Assembly (NCBI RefSeq): GCF_003591485.1
Contig: NZ_QZCF01000012.1
Coordinates: 1-64,000 of the forward strand
Reading direction: 5' to 3'
From: Paenibacillus sp. 1011MAR3C5
Lineage (GTDB): Bacteria > Bacillota > Bacilli > Paenibacillales > Paenibacillaceae
DNA length: 64,000 nucleotides
Shown one piece after another: positions 34,199 through 42,146 of this stretch; positions within the stretch are counted from its first letter, which is position 1, and every line of letters begins with the position of its first letter. Both the position numbers and the translations under genes were made by a program. Under the pieces are notes generated by a model. It saw only the letters and a program-made list of their open reading frames with translations. It was not told where the DNA came from and did not search any database.

Positions 34199-34741
34199 AT
34201 GAAAGCAACTGGAATTGTACGTCGTATCGACGATCTCGGGCGTGTGGTGATTCCGAAGGAGATTCGCCGTACGTTGCGTATACGCGAGGGCGACCCACTG
34301 GAAATATTCGTTGACCGTGATGGTGAAGTCATCTTGAAGAAATATTCTCCGATTGGCGAATTGGGCGACTTCGCTAAGGAATATGCGGAATCGCTGTACG
34401 AGAGCACCGGACATATTACGCTGATCTCCGACCGCGATACCATTATTACGGTTGCGGGGGCATCCAAGAAAGAACTGATGGACAAGGCTATCGGCAATAC
34501 GCTGGAGTCATGCATGGAGAATCGCAAGACGCTTGCGGAAACGAATGGCGGCGCTTATGAAATTGTGAAGGACGTACAGGATCAATACAGTTCGTTCGTC
34601 GTGGCCCCTATTATTGCAGGCGGAGACCCGATCGGCGCGGTTGTGCTGCTGAGCAAGGACGATTCCGTCAAGATGGGACAGCTTGAGACGAAGATGGCCG
34701 AGACGGCTGCAGGCTTCCTGGCGAAGCAGATGGAGCAATAA
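34199..34741 (+). CDS. spoVT: Stage V sporulation protein T
   Basis: SpoVT is the forespore transcription factor that adjusts sigma-G-dependent genes. The 180-residue protein has an AbrB-type DNA-binding domain at residues 1-48 (ATGIVRRIDDLGRVVIPKEI) and a C-terminal GAF-like domain from about residue 55, starting AKEYAESLYESTGHITLI. It is thus a paralogue of the AbrB encoded at 9323. The purine-rich AAAGCGGGG lies upstream. The long upstream gap and the terminators on either side suggest a single-gene transcript. Confidence 0.96.
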   Translation: MKATGIVRRIDDLGRVVIPKEIRRTLRIREGDPLEIFVDRDGEVILKKYSPIGELGDFAKEYAESLYESTGHITLISDRDTIITVAGASKKELMDKAIGNTLESCMENRKTLAETNGGAYEIVKDVQDQYSSFVVAPIIAGGDPIGAVVLLSKDDSVKMGQLETKMAETAAGFLAKQMEQ

Positions 34742-34783
34742 GCGAGCCCTTATTGCCGCCTACACATAAGCACCAATGGTCAC

Positions 34784-34827
34784 GGCTTCTCCGCACGGCA
34801 TTTGTCTTGCGGAGAGGCTTTATTTTT
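34784..34827 (+). terminator. Terminator after spoVT
   Basis: A stem CTTCTCCGCA/TGCGGAGAGG is followed by a T-rich run. Confidence 0.75.
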
Positions 34828-34853
34828 GTATCTGCTCCCGTTTACGGTATAAT
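34825..34853 (+). promoter_or_regulatory. Candidate sigma-A promoter of yabM
   Basis: TTTGTA (34825-34830), a 17-bp spacer and TATAAT (34848-34853) overlap the T run of the spoVT terminator, 41 bp before the yabM ATG. Confidence 0.5.
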
Positions 34854-34893
34854 CATTAATCATAACCAATCATAGGGAGCAGGGGACTATCAT

Positions 34894-36567
34894 ATGAGCC
34901 GGACGGCATCGAGACTTCGCGGAGGCGGAATCTGGCGGAACGGCGTAATCCTGATGGCAGGGGCTGCACTCGTCTCCAAGCTGGTAGGCGCTTTGCAGAA
35001 GATCCCGCTGCAGAATTTGGCCGGGGACCGCGTATTCGGCATCTACAATGCCGTCTATCCGTTCTATCAGCTGATTGCGGTCTTGGCTACAGCGGGTCTG
35101 CCTACGGCAGTATCTATCATTATTGCGCGCAAGCTTAAGGAAGCTGAACCTCTGGAGGGGACAAGGAGTACGGTTATCGCCGCATCGATCCTGCTGGGAG
35201 CGACAGGCGTCTTTGCGTTTCTGGGGATGTGGCTTACCGCAGACCTGGCAGCATCGTGGATTGGCGATGATTCGGCGGCCCTGGCTATCCGGGTATTGTC
35301 GGCTGCATTATTATTTGCGCCGTTCGCCGCAGTGCTTCGCGGCTATCAGCAAGGGAAGAGACGGATGGGCCTGTCTGCCGCATCCCAGGTGGCTGAGCAA
35401 TGTGCGCGCGTCGCGATTATGATTCTTGTGCTGCAGATAGGCCTGAGCGCAGGATGGAGCGATTCCGCCTTGGCTGCGGGCGTCATGAGCGGAGCTTGCG
35501 CGGGTGCGATTGTCGCGCTTATTCTTCTGTTGATAGGCAAATCGCGGGATCGGACCATAAGAAGCGACACCGTGCCAGCCCCTATAGGCAGGCTCCGTCT
35601 CATGCGGGAGATCAAAGAATTGGCAGCTTTGGCCGCTCCGGTGGCACTGGCATCCATCGTTGTGCCGGTTGTAGGAGTGGTCGATGCATTTATGGTACCG
35701 CGGCTCCTGGGAGACAGCGGCATGGCAGAATCGACGGCGATGAGCCTGTTTGGCGTATACAGCCGGGGCGGTCCATTGGTGCAGCTTGTTACGATGGTTG
35801 CTGCGGCAGCGGCAGCGGCTATGGTGCCGGGTCTTGTGAGTGCAAAAGCCGGGGGCCAGTTGGACGAGCTGCAGAACCGTCTGTCGCTGCAGCTGCGGAT
35901 GGCCTGGATGATGGGCGGGGCGGCGGCTATCGGCCTCTTGCTGCTGGCTGAGCCGCTCAACATTATGCTGTACAAGGATGCGAAGGGGACGCTAGCCTTC
36001 GCCCTTGTCGGCTGCACCGCGCTGGCCGGCTGCGTGAACGCGATTGTCGCGCCCGCGCTGCAAGCGCTCGGCTCGGCGCGGGTGCCTGCGGCGCTGCTCT
36101 TGCTCGCAGCGCTGTTGAAAGGCGCGCTGAACGCCGCGCTGGTGCCCTCCCTCGGGATCGAGGGAGCAGCGCTCTCCGGCGTGATCGCGCTAAGCGCCGC
36201 CGCCTTGCTGGGCGCGGCGGCGCTGCGCCGTGCGGCTGCGGGGCTCCGCCCGCCGCACGAGCGGATGAAGCGGCGGGCGAGCATTAGCCCCGCCGCCGCA
36301 GGCGTGGTCGCGCTGGCGGCTATGGCCAGCGCGGTACTGCTTGCCGAGCGCGTGCTAGGCGCCGCGCTCGGGTACGGGCTGCCGCAGCGAAGCTTGGCGG
36401 CAGCCCTGTCGCTGGCGGGCGCAGCCGTCGGCGTGATCGTCTTCGCCGTCGCCGCTCTGCGCGCAGGCGCGATAGACGCGCACGAATGGCGCGCGATTCC
36501 GGGCGGCGATCGGCTGGCCGCCCGGCTGCGGCGGCTGCGGCTGATCCCGCCGCTGGACGAGCGGTAG
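34894..36567 (+). CDS. yabM: Polysaccharide/lipid flippase of the MVF/SpoVB family (YabM)
   Basis: This 557-residue membrane protein of the MOP superfamily (SpoVB/MurJ-like) has about 14 transmembrane helices. It begins GGIWRNGVILMAGAALVSKLVGALQKIPLQ, with the family's first helix. It is expected to move lipid-linked sugars across the membrane. The last third of the gene (about 36,000-36,560) is strikingly GC-rich and Ala/Leu/Arg-rich compared with the rest. Large antisense frames there result from that composition. It is followed 31 nt later by the mazG-type gene, as in Bacillus. Confidence 0.92.
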   Translation: MSRTASRLRGGGIWRNGVILMAGAALVSKLVGALQKIPLQNLAGDRVFGIYNAVYPFYQLIAVLATAGLPTAVSIIIARKLKEAEPLEGTRSTVIAASILLGATGVFAFLGMWLTADLAASWIGDDSAALAIRVLSAALLFAPFAAVLRGYQQGKRRMGLSAASQVAEQCARVAIMILVLQIGLSAGWSDSALAAGVMSGACAGAIVALILLLIGKSRDRTIRSDTVPAPIGRLRLMREIKELAALAAPVALASIVVPVVGVVDAFMVPRLLGDSGMAESTAMSLFGVYSRGGPLVQLVTMVAAAAAAAMVPGLVSAKAGGQLDELQNRLSLQLRMAWMMGGAAAIGLLLLAEPLNIMLYKDAKGTLAFALVGCTALAGCVNAIVAPALQALGSARVPAALLLLAALLKGALNAALVPSLGIEGAALSGVIALSAAALLGAAALRRAAAGLRPPHERMKRRASISPAAAGVVALAAMASAVLLAERVLGAALGYGLPQRSLAAALSLAGAAVGVIVFAVAALRAGAIDAHEWRAIPGGDRLAARLRRLRLIPPLDER

Positions 36568-36598
36568 CTCGTCTGTTACATAAGGAGGAGGATTCAAG

Positions 36599-38107
36599 GT
36601 GGCACATTCGCCAATTGTAATTGTTGGACTTGGCTCCGGCGACCCTGATCAGCTTACGCTGGGCATCTGGCGGCGGCTGCAGGCGGCGAAGCGTATCTTC
36701 GTCCGTACTGAGCATCATCCCGTAATGGCTCTGCTTCAAGAACATACAATTCCATACACTACATTCGACAGCTTGTACGAGCAGCATGAATCCTTCCCGG
36801 AGGTCTACGAAGCGATTGCCTCAAGACTGCTGGAGGAAGCGCTGCAAGGCGGGAGCGAGCGTGAGGCTTCGGCATCTGACGATGCGATTCTTTATGCCGT
36901 TCCCGGCCATCCGATGGTGGCGGAGCGCACTGTACAGCTGCTTCGCGAGCGCTGCGCAGCAGAGGGCATAGAGCTGACCGTGTTGGGCGGCGAGAGCTTC
37001 CTGGACGCAGCCTTCGCCTCGCTTGGCATGGATCCGATTGAGGGCTTCTCCCTGCTGGATGCGGCAGAGCTGAAGGCATCTCTTCTACAACCGGAGTTGC
37101 ATACCATCATCGGTCAGGTGTATGATGCTTTTACGGCTTCCGACGTGAAGCTGGCGCTGATGGAGCGGTATCCGGAGGATTATGAGGTCGTTATCGGCCA
37201 TGCGCTGGGTGTACAAGGTGAAGAGCGGATCATCTCCGTTCCGATCTATGAGCTCGACCGCAATCAGGAATACGGCAACTTGTCGATCATTTATGTGCCG
37301 CGCTCCGAGGACCCGGTCTTGCGCAACCGGACGTTCGAGCGGCTGCATGAGATCGTGGCCATTCTGCGCAGTCCCGATGGTTGCCCGTGGGACCGCGAGC
37401 AGACGCATCAATCGATTCGCAAGAACTTCATTGAAGAGCTCTATGAGGCTCTGGAAGCCATCGATAACGACGATCCTGACGGCATGCAAGAGGAATTTGG
37501 AGATGTCATTCTGCAAGTGATGCTGCATAGCCAGATGGAAGAGGAAGTAGGCGCATTCTCGGTTTATGACGTCATAGAGACGCTGAACGAGAAGCTGATC
37601 TTCCGTCATCCTCACGTGTTCGGCGAGACCGGTGCACAGAATGCGGATGAAGCGCTGGCGAACTGGGAAGGCATGAAAGCGGAGGAGAAGCGGAGAAAAG
37701 GAACGGACGCGGCAAGGGTGTCGCAGCTGGACGGCATTCCGCCGGACTTGCCTGCGCTCATGAAGGCATACAAGCTGCAGAAGAAAGCGGCGAAGGTCGG
37801 CTTCGACTGGGATGAGCTGGGGCCTGTCCTATCAAAGATCGAGGAAGAGCTGCTAGAGCTGCGGGAAGCCATCTCTTCCGGTGACGAAGAGAAGCAAGCC
37901 GACGAACTGGGCGACCTTTTATTCGCCGTTGTGAACGCGTCGCGGTTCATTCACGCTGATCCCGAGGAAGCTCTCTCTCGAACGAATCGAAAGTTTAAGA
38001 GCCGATTTCAATATATTGAAGAGCAGCTTCGTATAAACGGCAAAACTTTTGACCAAACTGATTTACTAGAGATGGATCGATGGTGGGAAGAGGCTAAGAG
38101 ACTTTAG
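36599..38107 (+). CDS. yabN: Tetrapyrrole methylase / MazG nucleotide pyrophosphohydrolase fusion (YabN)
   Basis: This 502-residue two-domain protein has an N-terminal tetrapyrrole-methylase-like domain (residues 1-225, starting SPIVIVGLGSGDPDQLTLG) and tandem MazG-type segments. The first MazG segment (about 250-345) carries GCPWDREQTHQSIRKNFIEE and the metal-binding ELYEALEAID...EEFGDVILQ. A second, degenerate segment lies near residues 390-490. MazG domains hydrolyse NTPs to NMPs and pyrophosphate. The GTG start follows AAGGAGGAGG. Position and fusion match B. subtilis YabN. Confidence 0.95.
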   Translation: MAHSPIVIVGLGSGDPDQLTLGIWRRLQAAKRIFVRTEHHPVMALLQEHTIPYTTFDSLYEQHESFPEVYEAIASRLLEEALQGGSEREASASDDAILYAVPGHPMVAERTVQLLRERCAAEGIELTVLGGESFLDAAFASLGMDPIEGFSLLDAAELKASLLQPELHTIIGQVYDAFTASDVKLALMERYPEDYEVVIGHALGVQGEERIISVPIYELDRNQEYGNLSIIYVPRSEDPVLRNRTFERLHEIVAILRSPDGCPWDREQTHQSIRKNFIEELYEALEAIDNDDPDGMQEEFGDVILQVMLHSQMEEEVGAFSVYDVIETLNEKLIFRHPHVFGETGAQNADEALANWEGMKAEEKRRKGTDAARVSQLDGIPPDLPALMKAYKLQKKAAKVGFDWDELGPVLSKIEEELLELREAISSGDEEKQADELGDLLFAVVNASRFIHADPEEALSRTNRKFKSRFQYIEEQLRINGKTFDQTDLLEMDRWWEEAKRL

Positions 38108-38195
38108 CTTGCATGATTTTCGCCACAATTCGCCTTAATTCCGCACTATTCCCAAAAAAAATTGAAGTACGCGGCAGGATTTTGTTCTCTGGAGC

Positions 38196-38209
38196 AGAAT
38201 AAGTATTCT
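38196..38209. promoter_or_regulatory. 14-bp palindrome in the hbs upstream region
   Basis: AGAATA-AG-TATTCT is a perfect palindrome 84 bp before hbs, next to weak promoter-like hexamers (TTGTTC near 38183, TATTCT). It may be an operator, or simply part of the leader. Confidence 0.3.
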
Positions 38210-38292
38210 TCGTGAGAGCAGATTTTGCTAATGGGTGAGCCGCCTCGACGCGGCAGCCACAAATAACCGTCATTTATTAGGAGGATATTCAC

Positions 38293-38565
38293 ATGAACAA
38301 AACAGACCTGATCAACAACATTGCAGAGAAGAGCGGGCTAACGAAACGCGACGTTGAAGCTGTCCTGAACGGCTTTCTTGGCGAAGTAACTGACGCGCTT
38401 GCAAGCGGCGACAAAGTACAATTGATCGGCTTCGGTACTTTCGAAACTCGCAAACGTTCCGGCCGCGTGGGCCGCAACCCGCAAACGGGTAAAGAAATCA
38501 CGATCCCAGAATCCAAAGTTCCTGCATTCAAAGCAGGCAACAAGCTGAAAGAAGCGATCAAGTAA
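38293..38565 (+). CDS. hbs: HU-type DNA-binding protein (HBsu)
   Basis: HU is the abundant histone-like protein that bends and compacts DNA. The 90-residue sequence starts NKTDLINNIAEKSGLTKRD and contains GFGTFETRKRSGRVGRNPQTG, the DNA-contacting arm signature. Codon use looks optimised, as expected for a highly expressed gene. TAGGAGG precedes the ATG. In B. subtilis hbs lies elsewhere; here it sits between yabN and rqcP. RqcP starts 3 nt after its stop. Confidence 0.97.
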   Translation: MNKTDLINNIAEKSGLTKRDVEAVLNGFLGEVTDALASGDKVQLIGFGTFETRKRSGRVGRNPQTGKEITIPESKVPAFKAGNKLKEAIK

Positions 38566-38568
38566 TAC

Positions 38569-38856
38569 ATGCGCTTAGATAAATTTCTCAAAGTGTCCCG
38601 CCTGATCAAACGCCGTACCGTTGCGAAGGATGTATCCGAGCAAGGGCGCGTGTGGATCAACGGCCGCGAAGCGAAAGCAAGCAGCGCCGTCAAGGTTGGG
38701 GACGAGCTCCAGATCCAGTACGGTCAGAAGATCGTGACGGTCCGCGTGGAGCGTCTCACCGAGACGACCCGCAAGGATGAAGCCGGTGAGCTCTATACTT
38801 TGGTGAAAGAAGAACAGCGCCCTCGCGAGAATGGTCTCGACTGGGAGAAGCAATAA
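38569..38856 (+). CDS. rqcP: RqcP, S4-domain ribosome quality control protein (YabO)
   Basis: This 95-residue S4 RNA-binding protein of the Hsp15 family begins MRLDKFLKVSRLIKRRT, with VWINGREAKASSAVKVGDELQI following. In B. subtilis RqcP binds 50S-peptidyl-tRNA complexes with RqcH and promotes alanine tailing of stalled nascent chains. It starts 3 nt after hbs without an independent strong ribosome-binding site, so it is probably co-translated, and a terminator follows. Confidence 0.94.
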   Translation: MRLDKFLKVSRLIKRRTVAKDVSEQGRVWINGREAKASSAVKVGDELQIQYGQKIVTVRVERLTETTRKDEAGELYTLVKEEQRPRENGLDWEKQ

Positions 38857-38860
38857 TAGA

Positions 38861-38893
38861 AGGGCTGTCCGGCTATGCCGGGCGGCCCTTTTC
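38861..38893 (+). terminator. Terminator after rqcP
   Basis: A 12-bp stem AGGGCTGTCCGG/CCGGGCGGCCCT (one G-T pair) is followed by TTTTC. Confidence 0.85.
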
Positions 38894-39152
38894 TGCTGCA
38901 ATTAGCCTTCCTTGTCGGTGATAAAGCTGGCTATGGCTAATCCGTATTCTGAAAGGCAGAGGCTGGGTTCAATACGGAATGTTCAATTCCGGGATTCTCA
39001 GCGTCTTGCTTGCATAGTGTATTCGCATTCAGGGGACGCTTGTCCTAATACAACTCTGTACCTTGTCTATATCGAAGCCCGGCACTTGCACGACCGCAGA
39101 ACAGGCGCCAGGGAGTACACTCCGTTATGTTCTCTCCGCCCTAGATTCGCAG

Positions 39153-39182
39153 GTTCTAAACCTTGTCCCTCCCCCATACAGT
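39153..39182 (+). promoter_or_regulatory. Candidate sigma-E promoter of yabP-yabQ
   Basis: GTTCTAAA (39153-39160), a 14-bp spacer and CATACAGT (39175-39182) resemble the sigma-E pattern; the -10 is a near-perfect match. It lies 34 bp before yabP, a known sigma-E gene in B. subtilis. The preceding 260 bp (38,894-39,152) show no gene. Confidence 0.55.
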
Positions 39183-39215
39183 AATAGAGAAATTAACGAA
39201 GCGGGGGACGAGTCT

Positions 39216-39500
39216 ATGGCTGAAGCGGGCAAGGGGCAGAAGAATCAGGATGTAAGGCTGATTAATCGGAAGCTGCTGGAGCTTACCGGGGTCGTGAATG
39301 TGGAGAGCTTCGACAGCGAGGAATTTCTGCTGGAGACGGAGCTGGGCTTTCTGACGGTTACAGGACAAAATTTGCATATTAAGCATCTGAGCCTGGAGCA
39401 GGGCTTGGTTGCGATTGAAGGATTGGTTCATTCTCTCGCCTATCTGGACGGAGCGGCCGCCAGCAAGTCCAAAGGGCTGTTCGGCAAGCTGTTTAAGTGA
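39216..39500 (+). CDS. yabP: Sporulation protein YabP
   Basis: This 94-residue YabP/YqfC-family protein contains RLINRKLLELTGVVNVESFDSEEFLLETELGFLTVTGQNLHIKHLSLEQG in the family pattern (several beta strands). YabP and YabQ are mother-cell proteins needed for normal spore cortex formation. The ATG at 39216 gives the family length; the long upstream extension to 39063 runs through the promoter region and is rejected. The stop overlaps the GTG start of yabQ. Confidence 0.9.
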   Translation: MAEAGKGQKNQDVRLINRKLLELTGVVNVESFDSEEFLLETELGFLTVTGQNLHIKHLSLEQGLVAIEGLVHSLAYLDGAAASKSKGLFGKLFK

Positions 39501-40114
39501 CGTTAAGCGTACAATGGCTGACGGTAGCCGTCATGCTGCTATCCGGTCTTGGAATGGGCGTTGTCTTCGACGGATATCGTGTCGTGTCGAATGAGCTGCG
39601 ATTCCCGCGATGGTGGCTGCCAGTGCTTGATATCATCTATTGGATGGCGGCTGCGGTCGTCGTATTCCGAATGCTGTATGCCAGCAACAATGGCGAGGTG
39701 CGGGCATACGTGTTTCTAGGACTGGCTATCGGGGTAATCCTCTATTATTGGCTGCTAAGCAAACCTGTGATCGGCATAGTCAAGTGGGCGATCGATGCGG
39801 TACGAGCTTTCATTTCGTTCATTTTGAAGGTATTCGACATGATGATCGTCAAGCCGATCCTGCTGCTTTACAAAGCCTTGATGGTCATTTTAGGATTTGG
39901 GTCTGCGCTCACTATTTTCCTTCTAAAAATTGTGGTACAATTGGTTCGTCCAATTTGGCTATTGCTGTTATGGCTGTTAAAGCCTGTGACTCGCCCGCTG
40001 GGGCGCTGGCTGAAGCCTCATTGGGAGCGATGGAGGGTAGAGGAGCGTCTCGCGAAGGGACTAGCTGCCATCACCGGGCGTTGGAATCAATGGTTTAGGA
40101 GGGGTCAGCGTTAA
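39497..40114 (+). CDS. yabQ: Spore cortex biosynthesis protein YabQ
   Basis: This 205-residue integral membrane protein has about five hydrophobic segments (residues 4-22, 42-60, 72-88, 100-135 and 140-165) and a basic C-terminal tail, matching YabQ. In B. subtilis it localises to the outer forespore membrane and is required for cortex synthesis. GTG start overlaps yabP (GTGA). DivIC begins at its stop codon (TAATG), so three genes are translated in close succession. Confidence 0.88.
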   Translation: MTLSVQWLTVAVMLLSGLGMGVVFDGYRVVSNELRFPRWWLPVLDIIYWMAAAVVVFRMLYASNNGEVRAYVFLGLAIGVILYYWLLSKPVIGIVKWAIDAVRAFISFILKVFDMMIVKPILLLYKALMVILGFGSALTIFLLKIVVQLVRPIWLLLLWLLKPVTRPLGRWLKPHWERWRVEERLAKGLAAITGRWNQWFRRGQR

Positions 40115-40422
40115 TGTCGAAAGCAGCTGCAAAAAAATCAGTAAGCGGATCTGCCGCGAAGCGCCGGTACAGGATCTGGATGATGTTCATTGTCCTGTTT
40201 ATGGGCTGGGCGGGTTATACCTTATTCGGTCAAATGCAGCAGCAAAAGGTGACGTTCGAGAAGCTGACGACGATCGAGAGCGGGATTGAGGAAACCAGAT
40301 CTCAGACAGAAGCGTTGAAGCGCGAAGTGGAGCGCCTTAACGATCCGGAATATATCTCCCAGCTGGCTACCAAGGAGCAGGGAATGGTAAAAGAGGGAGA
40401 ACAGCAAATATTTAGCGAATAA
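40114..40422 (+). CDS. divIC: Septum formation initiator DivIC
   Basis: DivIC is an FtsB-like bitopic divisome protein. The 102-residue protein has a basic cytoplasmic N-terminus (1-22), one transmembrane helix (about 23-41, MMFIVLFMGWAGYTLF) and an external coiled coil (about 43-80) ending ERLNDPEYISQLA, the family's C-terminal motif. It works with DivIB and FtsL at the septum in vegetative and sporulating cells. Its ATG overlaps the yabQ stop. Confidence 0.92.
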   Translation: MSKAAAKKSVSGSAAKRRYRIWMMFIVLFMGWAGYTLFGQMQQQKVTFEKLTTIESGIEETRSQTEALKREVERLNDPEYISQLATKEQGMVKEGEQQIFSE

Positions 40423-40449
40423 TGGGGCACTGAAACGGGTGAACGTCTG

Positions 40450-40479
40450 TTGACCTTGCTTCGGCGGTTCGGTTATAAT
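40450..40479 (+). promoter_or_regulatory. Sigma-A promoter upstream of yabR
   Basis: TTGACC (40450-40455), an 18-bp spacer and TATAAT (40474-40479) lie 175 bp before the yabR start, giving a leader of about 165 nt. Confidence 0.6.
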
Positions 40480-40653
40480 CACGATAGATACAAGACTTTT
40501 TTATGGCGGGGTTAGAGGATGTTTCAAATACGATAATCGTGTTTAATATCGATTAAACCCGGCTTAATGACGAAATAAGTTTTGTTCGAATCAAGCTCGA
40601 TGCGTCGGGCAATTGAATTATCACAAAACTTTGAGAGAGGAACATTTTATTTT

Positions 40654-41148
40654 ATGGCAATTGAAGTGGGCGCCAAGTTAGAAGGAAAAGTGACGGGCAT
40701 CACGCATTTTGGGGCATTTGTCGACTTGTCGGGAGGTGTCACGGGTCTAGTTCACATTTCAGAGATTGCCGATAACTACGTCAAGGACGTGAAGGATCAT
40801 CTGAAGATCGACGACGTCGTGAAGGTCAAAGTGATCAACGTTGATAAAGACGGAAAGATCGGACTCTCCATTAAGCAAGCCATTGACCGGCCAGAAGGCC
40901 ATCAGCCACCACCGCAACGCGAGCGTGTCAGCTCAGGCGGACCTGGAGGCGGAGAACGATTCAACCGCGGAGGCCAAGACCGAGGCGGACGTCCCTTCAA
41001 CAAGCAATCGTCTGGCAGACCTGCCTACGGCAAACCGTCATTCGAGGATAAAATGTCTCGCTTCTTGAAAGATAGTGAGGAGCGTATCTCTTCCCTGAAG
41101 AAGAATACGGAAGGCAAACGCGGCGGACGCGGTGCCAAGCGAGTATAA
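40654..41148 (+). CDS. yabR: S1-domain RNA-binding protein YabR
   Basis: This protein of about 164 residues has one S1 RNA-binding domain at residues 5-74 (GAKLEGKVTGITHFGAFVDL, LVHISEIADNYVKDV) followed by a disordered, Gly/Arg/Pro-rich basic tail of about 90 residues resembling RGG-type RNA-binding regions. The cellular role is not established; homologues are related to general stress protein 13. The ATG at 40654 starts at the usual family position, with GAGAGAGG upstream. A strong terminator follows. The tRNA genes found near here in B. subtilis are absent. Confidence 0.88.
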   Translation: MAIEVGAKLEGKVTGITHFGAFVDLSGGVTGLVHISEIADNYVKDVKDHLKIDDVVKVKVINVDKDGKIGLSIKQAIDRPEGHQPPPQRERVSSGGPGGGERFNRGGQDRGGRPFNKQSSGRPAYGKPSFEDKMSRFLKDSEERISSLKKNTEGKRGGRGAKRV

Positions 41149-41178
41149 ACCTTTACGTTACTTACTACCCTATAGATC

Positions 41179-41209
41179 AAGCAGAACCTACGCGGTTCTG
41201 CTTTTTTTA
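41179..41209 (+). terminator. Terminator after yabR
   Basis: A 10-bp stem AAGCAGAACC/GGTTCTGCTT with a 5-nt loop is followed by seven T. Confidence 0.92.
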
Positions 41210-41280
41210 TTGCGCTGGGGCGGGCTGCCCACGAACTGTCCTCAACCCAAGAATGGGTCGGGCAGGCTGAAGTCCACGGA

Positions 41281-41662
41281 TGTTGAGTAAGTCGGTAGGA
41301 CCGATCTAGGCTGGACTGGTGCCGCGCGGAGTGAATTAAGTCGGTAGGACCGAGCTAATGGTTGGGCTGGGGTGCGCGGAGTGAATTAAGTCGATAGGGC
41401 CGAGCTAATGGTTGGGCTGGGGTGGGCGGAGTGAAATAAGTCGGTAGGGCCGAGCTAATGGCTGGGCTGGGGTGGGCGGATTGAATTAAGTCGGTAGGGC
41501 CGAGCTAATGGCTGGGCTGGGGTGGGCGGAGTGAAGTAAGTCGATAGGACCGACCTAAAGGTTGGATTGGTAGTGCGTGGAGTGCATTAAGTCGGCAAGA
41601 CCGACTTACAGACTGGCTTGGAGGCGGTATGTGCGGAATAAGTCGGTACAACCGACTTAAGT
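41281..41662. repeat. Array of eight palindromic repeats at ~50-bp intervals
   Basis: TAAGTCGG-type palindromes begin at 41288, 41337, 41387, 41437, 41487, 41537, 41588 and 41639, giving intervals of 49, 50, 50, 50, 50, 51 and 51 bp. Each has the form TAAGTCGG-n5-CCGACTTA. The last is a perfect palindrome around ACA, and the middle ones are degenerate in the right arm (CCGAGCTAA). The spacers are also related (TGGGCTGGGGTG, GCGGAGTGAA). There is no coding potential, and the length and pattern do not fit CRISPR. Confidence 0.85.
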
Positions 41663-42025
41663 TCAGAAACGCAGCAACTGCGTGTGTCACTATAGCCAAT
41701 ACTCTCGGCTTCTGGTCTATATATGTTCCCGCCTTACGCCAGATGCTGTCAGCAATGGGGATAGAGCTAGGCAAATGCTCAGTACCTGTCGAGTGCGGCA
41801 GCACGAAAGTCGGTTTGAGCCATATTCCTATTGGAAACTAATACTTTTCTTCCATCCTCCGCTAATCCCGACAGGTTACCGCGTCCATTCGCCATCAAAT
41901 TGGAAGCGCTATCTGTCTTTTTTGTTGACTGAGAACACACCGGCGAACAACGCAGACCTTGGTCAAAGCCAGTGGGGGCGTACGATTGACACTGACGTGA
42001 CAATGACTGCAAGGCCATGCGATTT
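41663..42025. other. Non-coding stretch between the palindrome array and the spoIIE promoter
   Basis: No gene, tRNA or clear terminator is visible in these 360 bp. Short open frames exist on both strands, but none has a ribosome-binding site or a recognisable protein. Confidence 0.4.
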
Positions 42026-42091
42026 TGTCGGAAAAAACTTTTAGGCGTATTACGATAAGTGACAAACTTCATACGGACAAGCTCCTATAAT
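42026..42091 (+). promoter_or_regulatory. Spo0A-type promoter of spoIIE with a 21-bp spacer
   Basis: GTGACA (42059-42064) and a perfect TATAAT (42086-42091) are separated by 21 bp. This is the abnormal spacing known for the Spo0A-activated sigma-A promoters of spoIIE and spoIIG. A Spo0A-box-like TGTCGGA lies at 42026-42032, where an activator would bind. Confidence 0.75.
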
Positions 42092-42146
42092 GGGAAACAC
42101 AACAAACCCGGATTGGTGGTGTCAAGTAGTGAAGAAGGAAAACGTG

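Noticed and set aside
35346-36284. 312-codon minus-strand frame opposite yabM
   Set aside because: It mirrors the GC-rich yabM sequence, has no ribosome-binding site or recognisable protein, and the plus-strand flippase is clear.
36320-36787. Minus-strand frame spanning the yabM-yabN junction
   Set aside because: It is an artefact of GC-rich composition with arginine-rich translation and no supporting signals.
39063-39215. Extended N-terminus for yabP
   Set aside because: The extension runs through the sigma-E-like promoter and is unlike the family; ATG 39216 gives the normal protein.
41281-41662. CRISPR array
   Set aside because: The repeat and its spacers are both related, the repeated core is a ~21-bp palindrome at a 50-bp period, and no cas genes are present.
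41505-41804. Minus-strand frame across the palindrome array
   Set aside because: It is produced by the repeat and has no ribosome-binding site.
40423-42146. tRNA genes expected near divIC/spoIIE from B. subtilis synteny
   Set aside because: No cloverleaf, T-loop GTTCGA-type sequence with matching acceptor, or CCA end was found.
42090-42146. ATG at 42090 as the spoIIE start
   Set aside because: It overlaps the -10 hexamer, so it would lie upstream of the transcription start; ATG 42147 has a ribosome-binding site.
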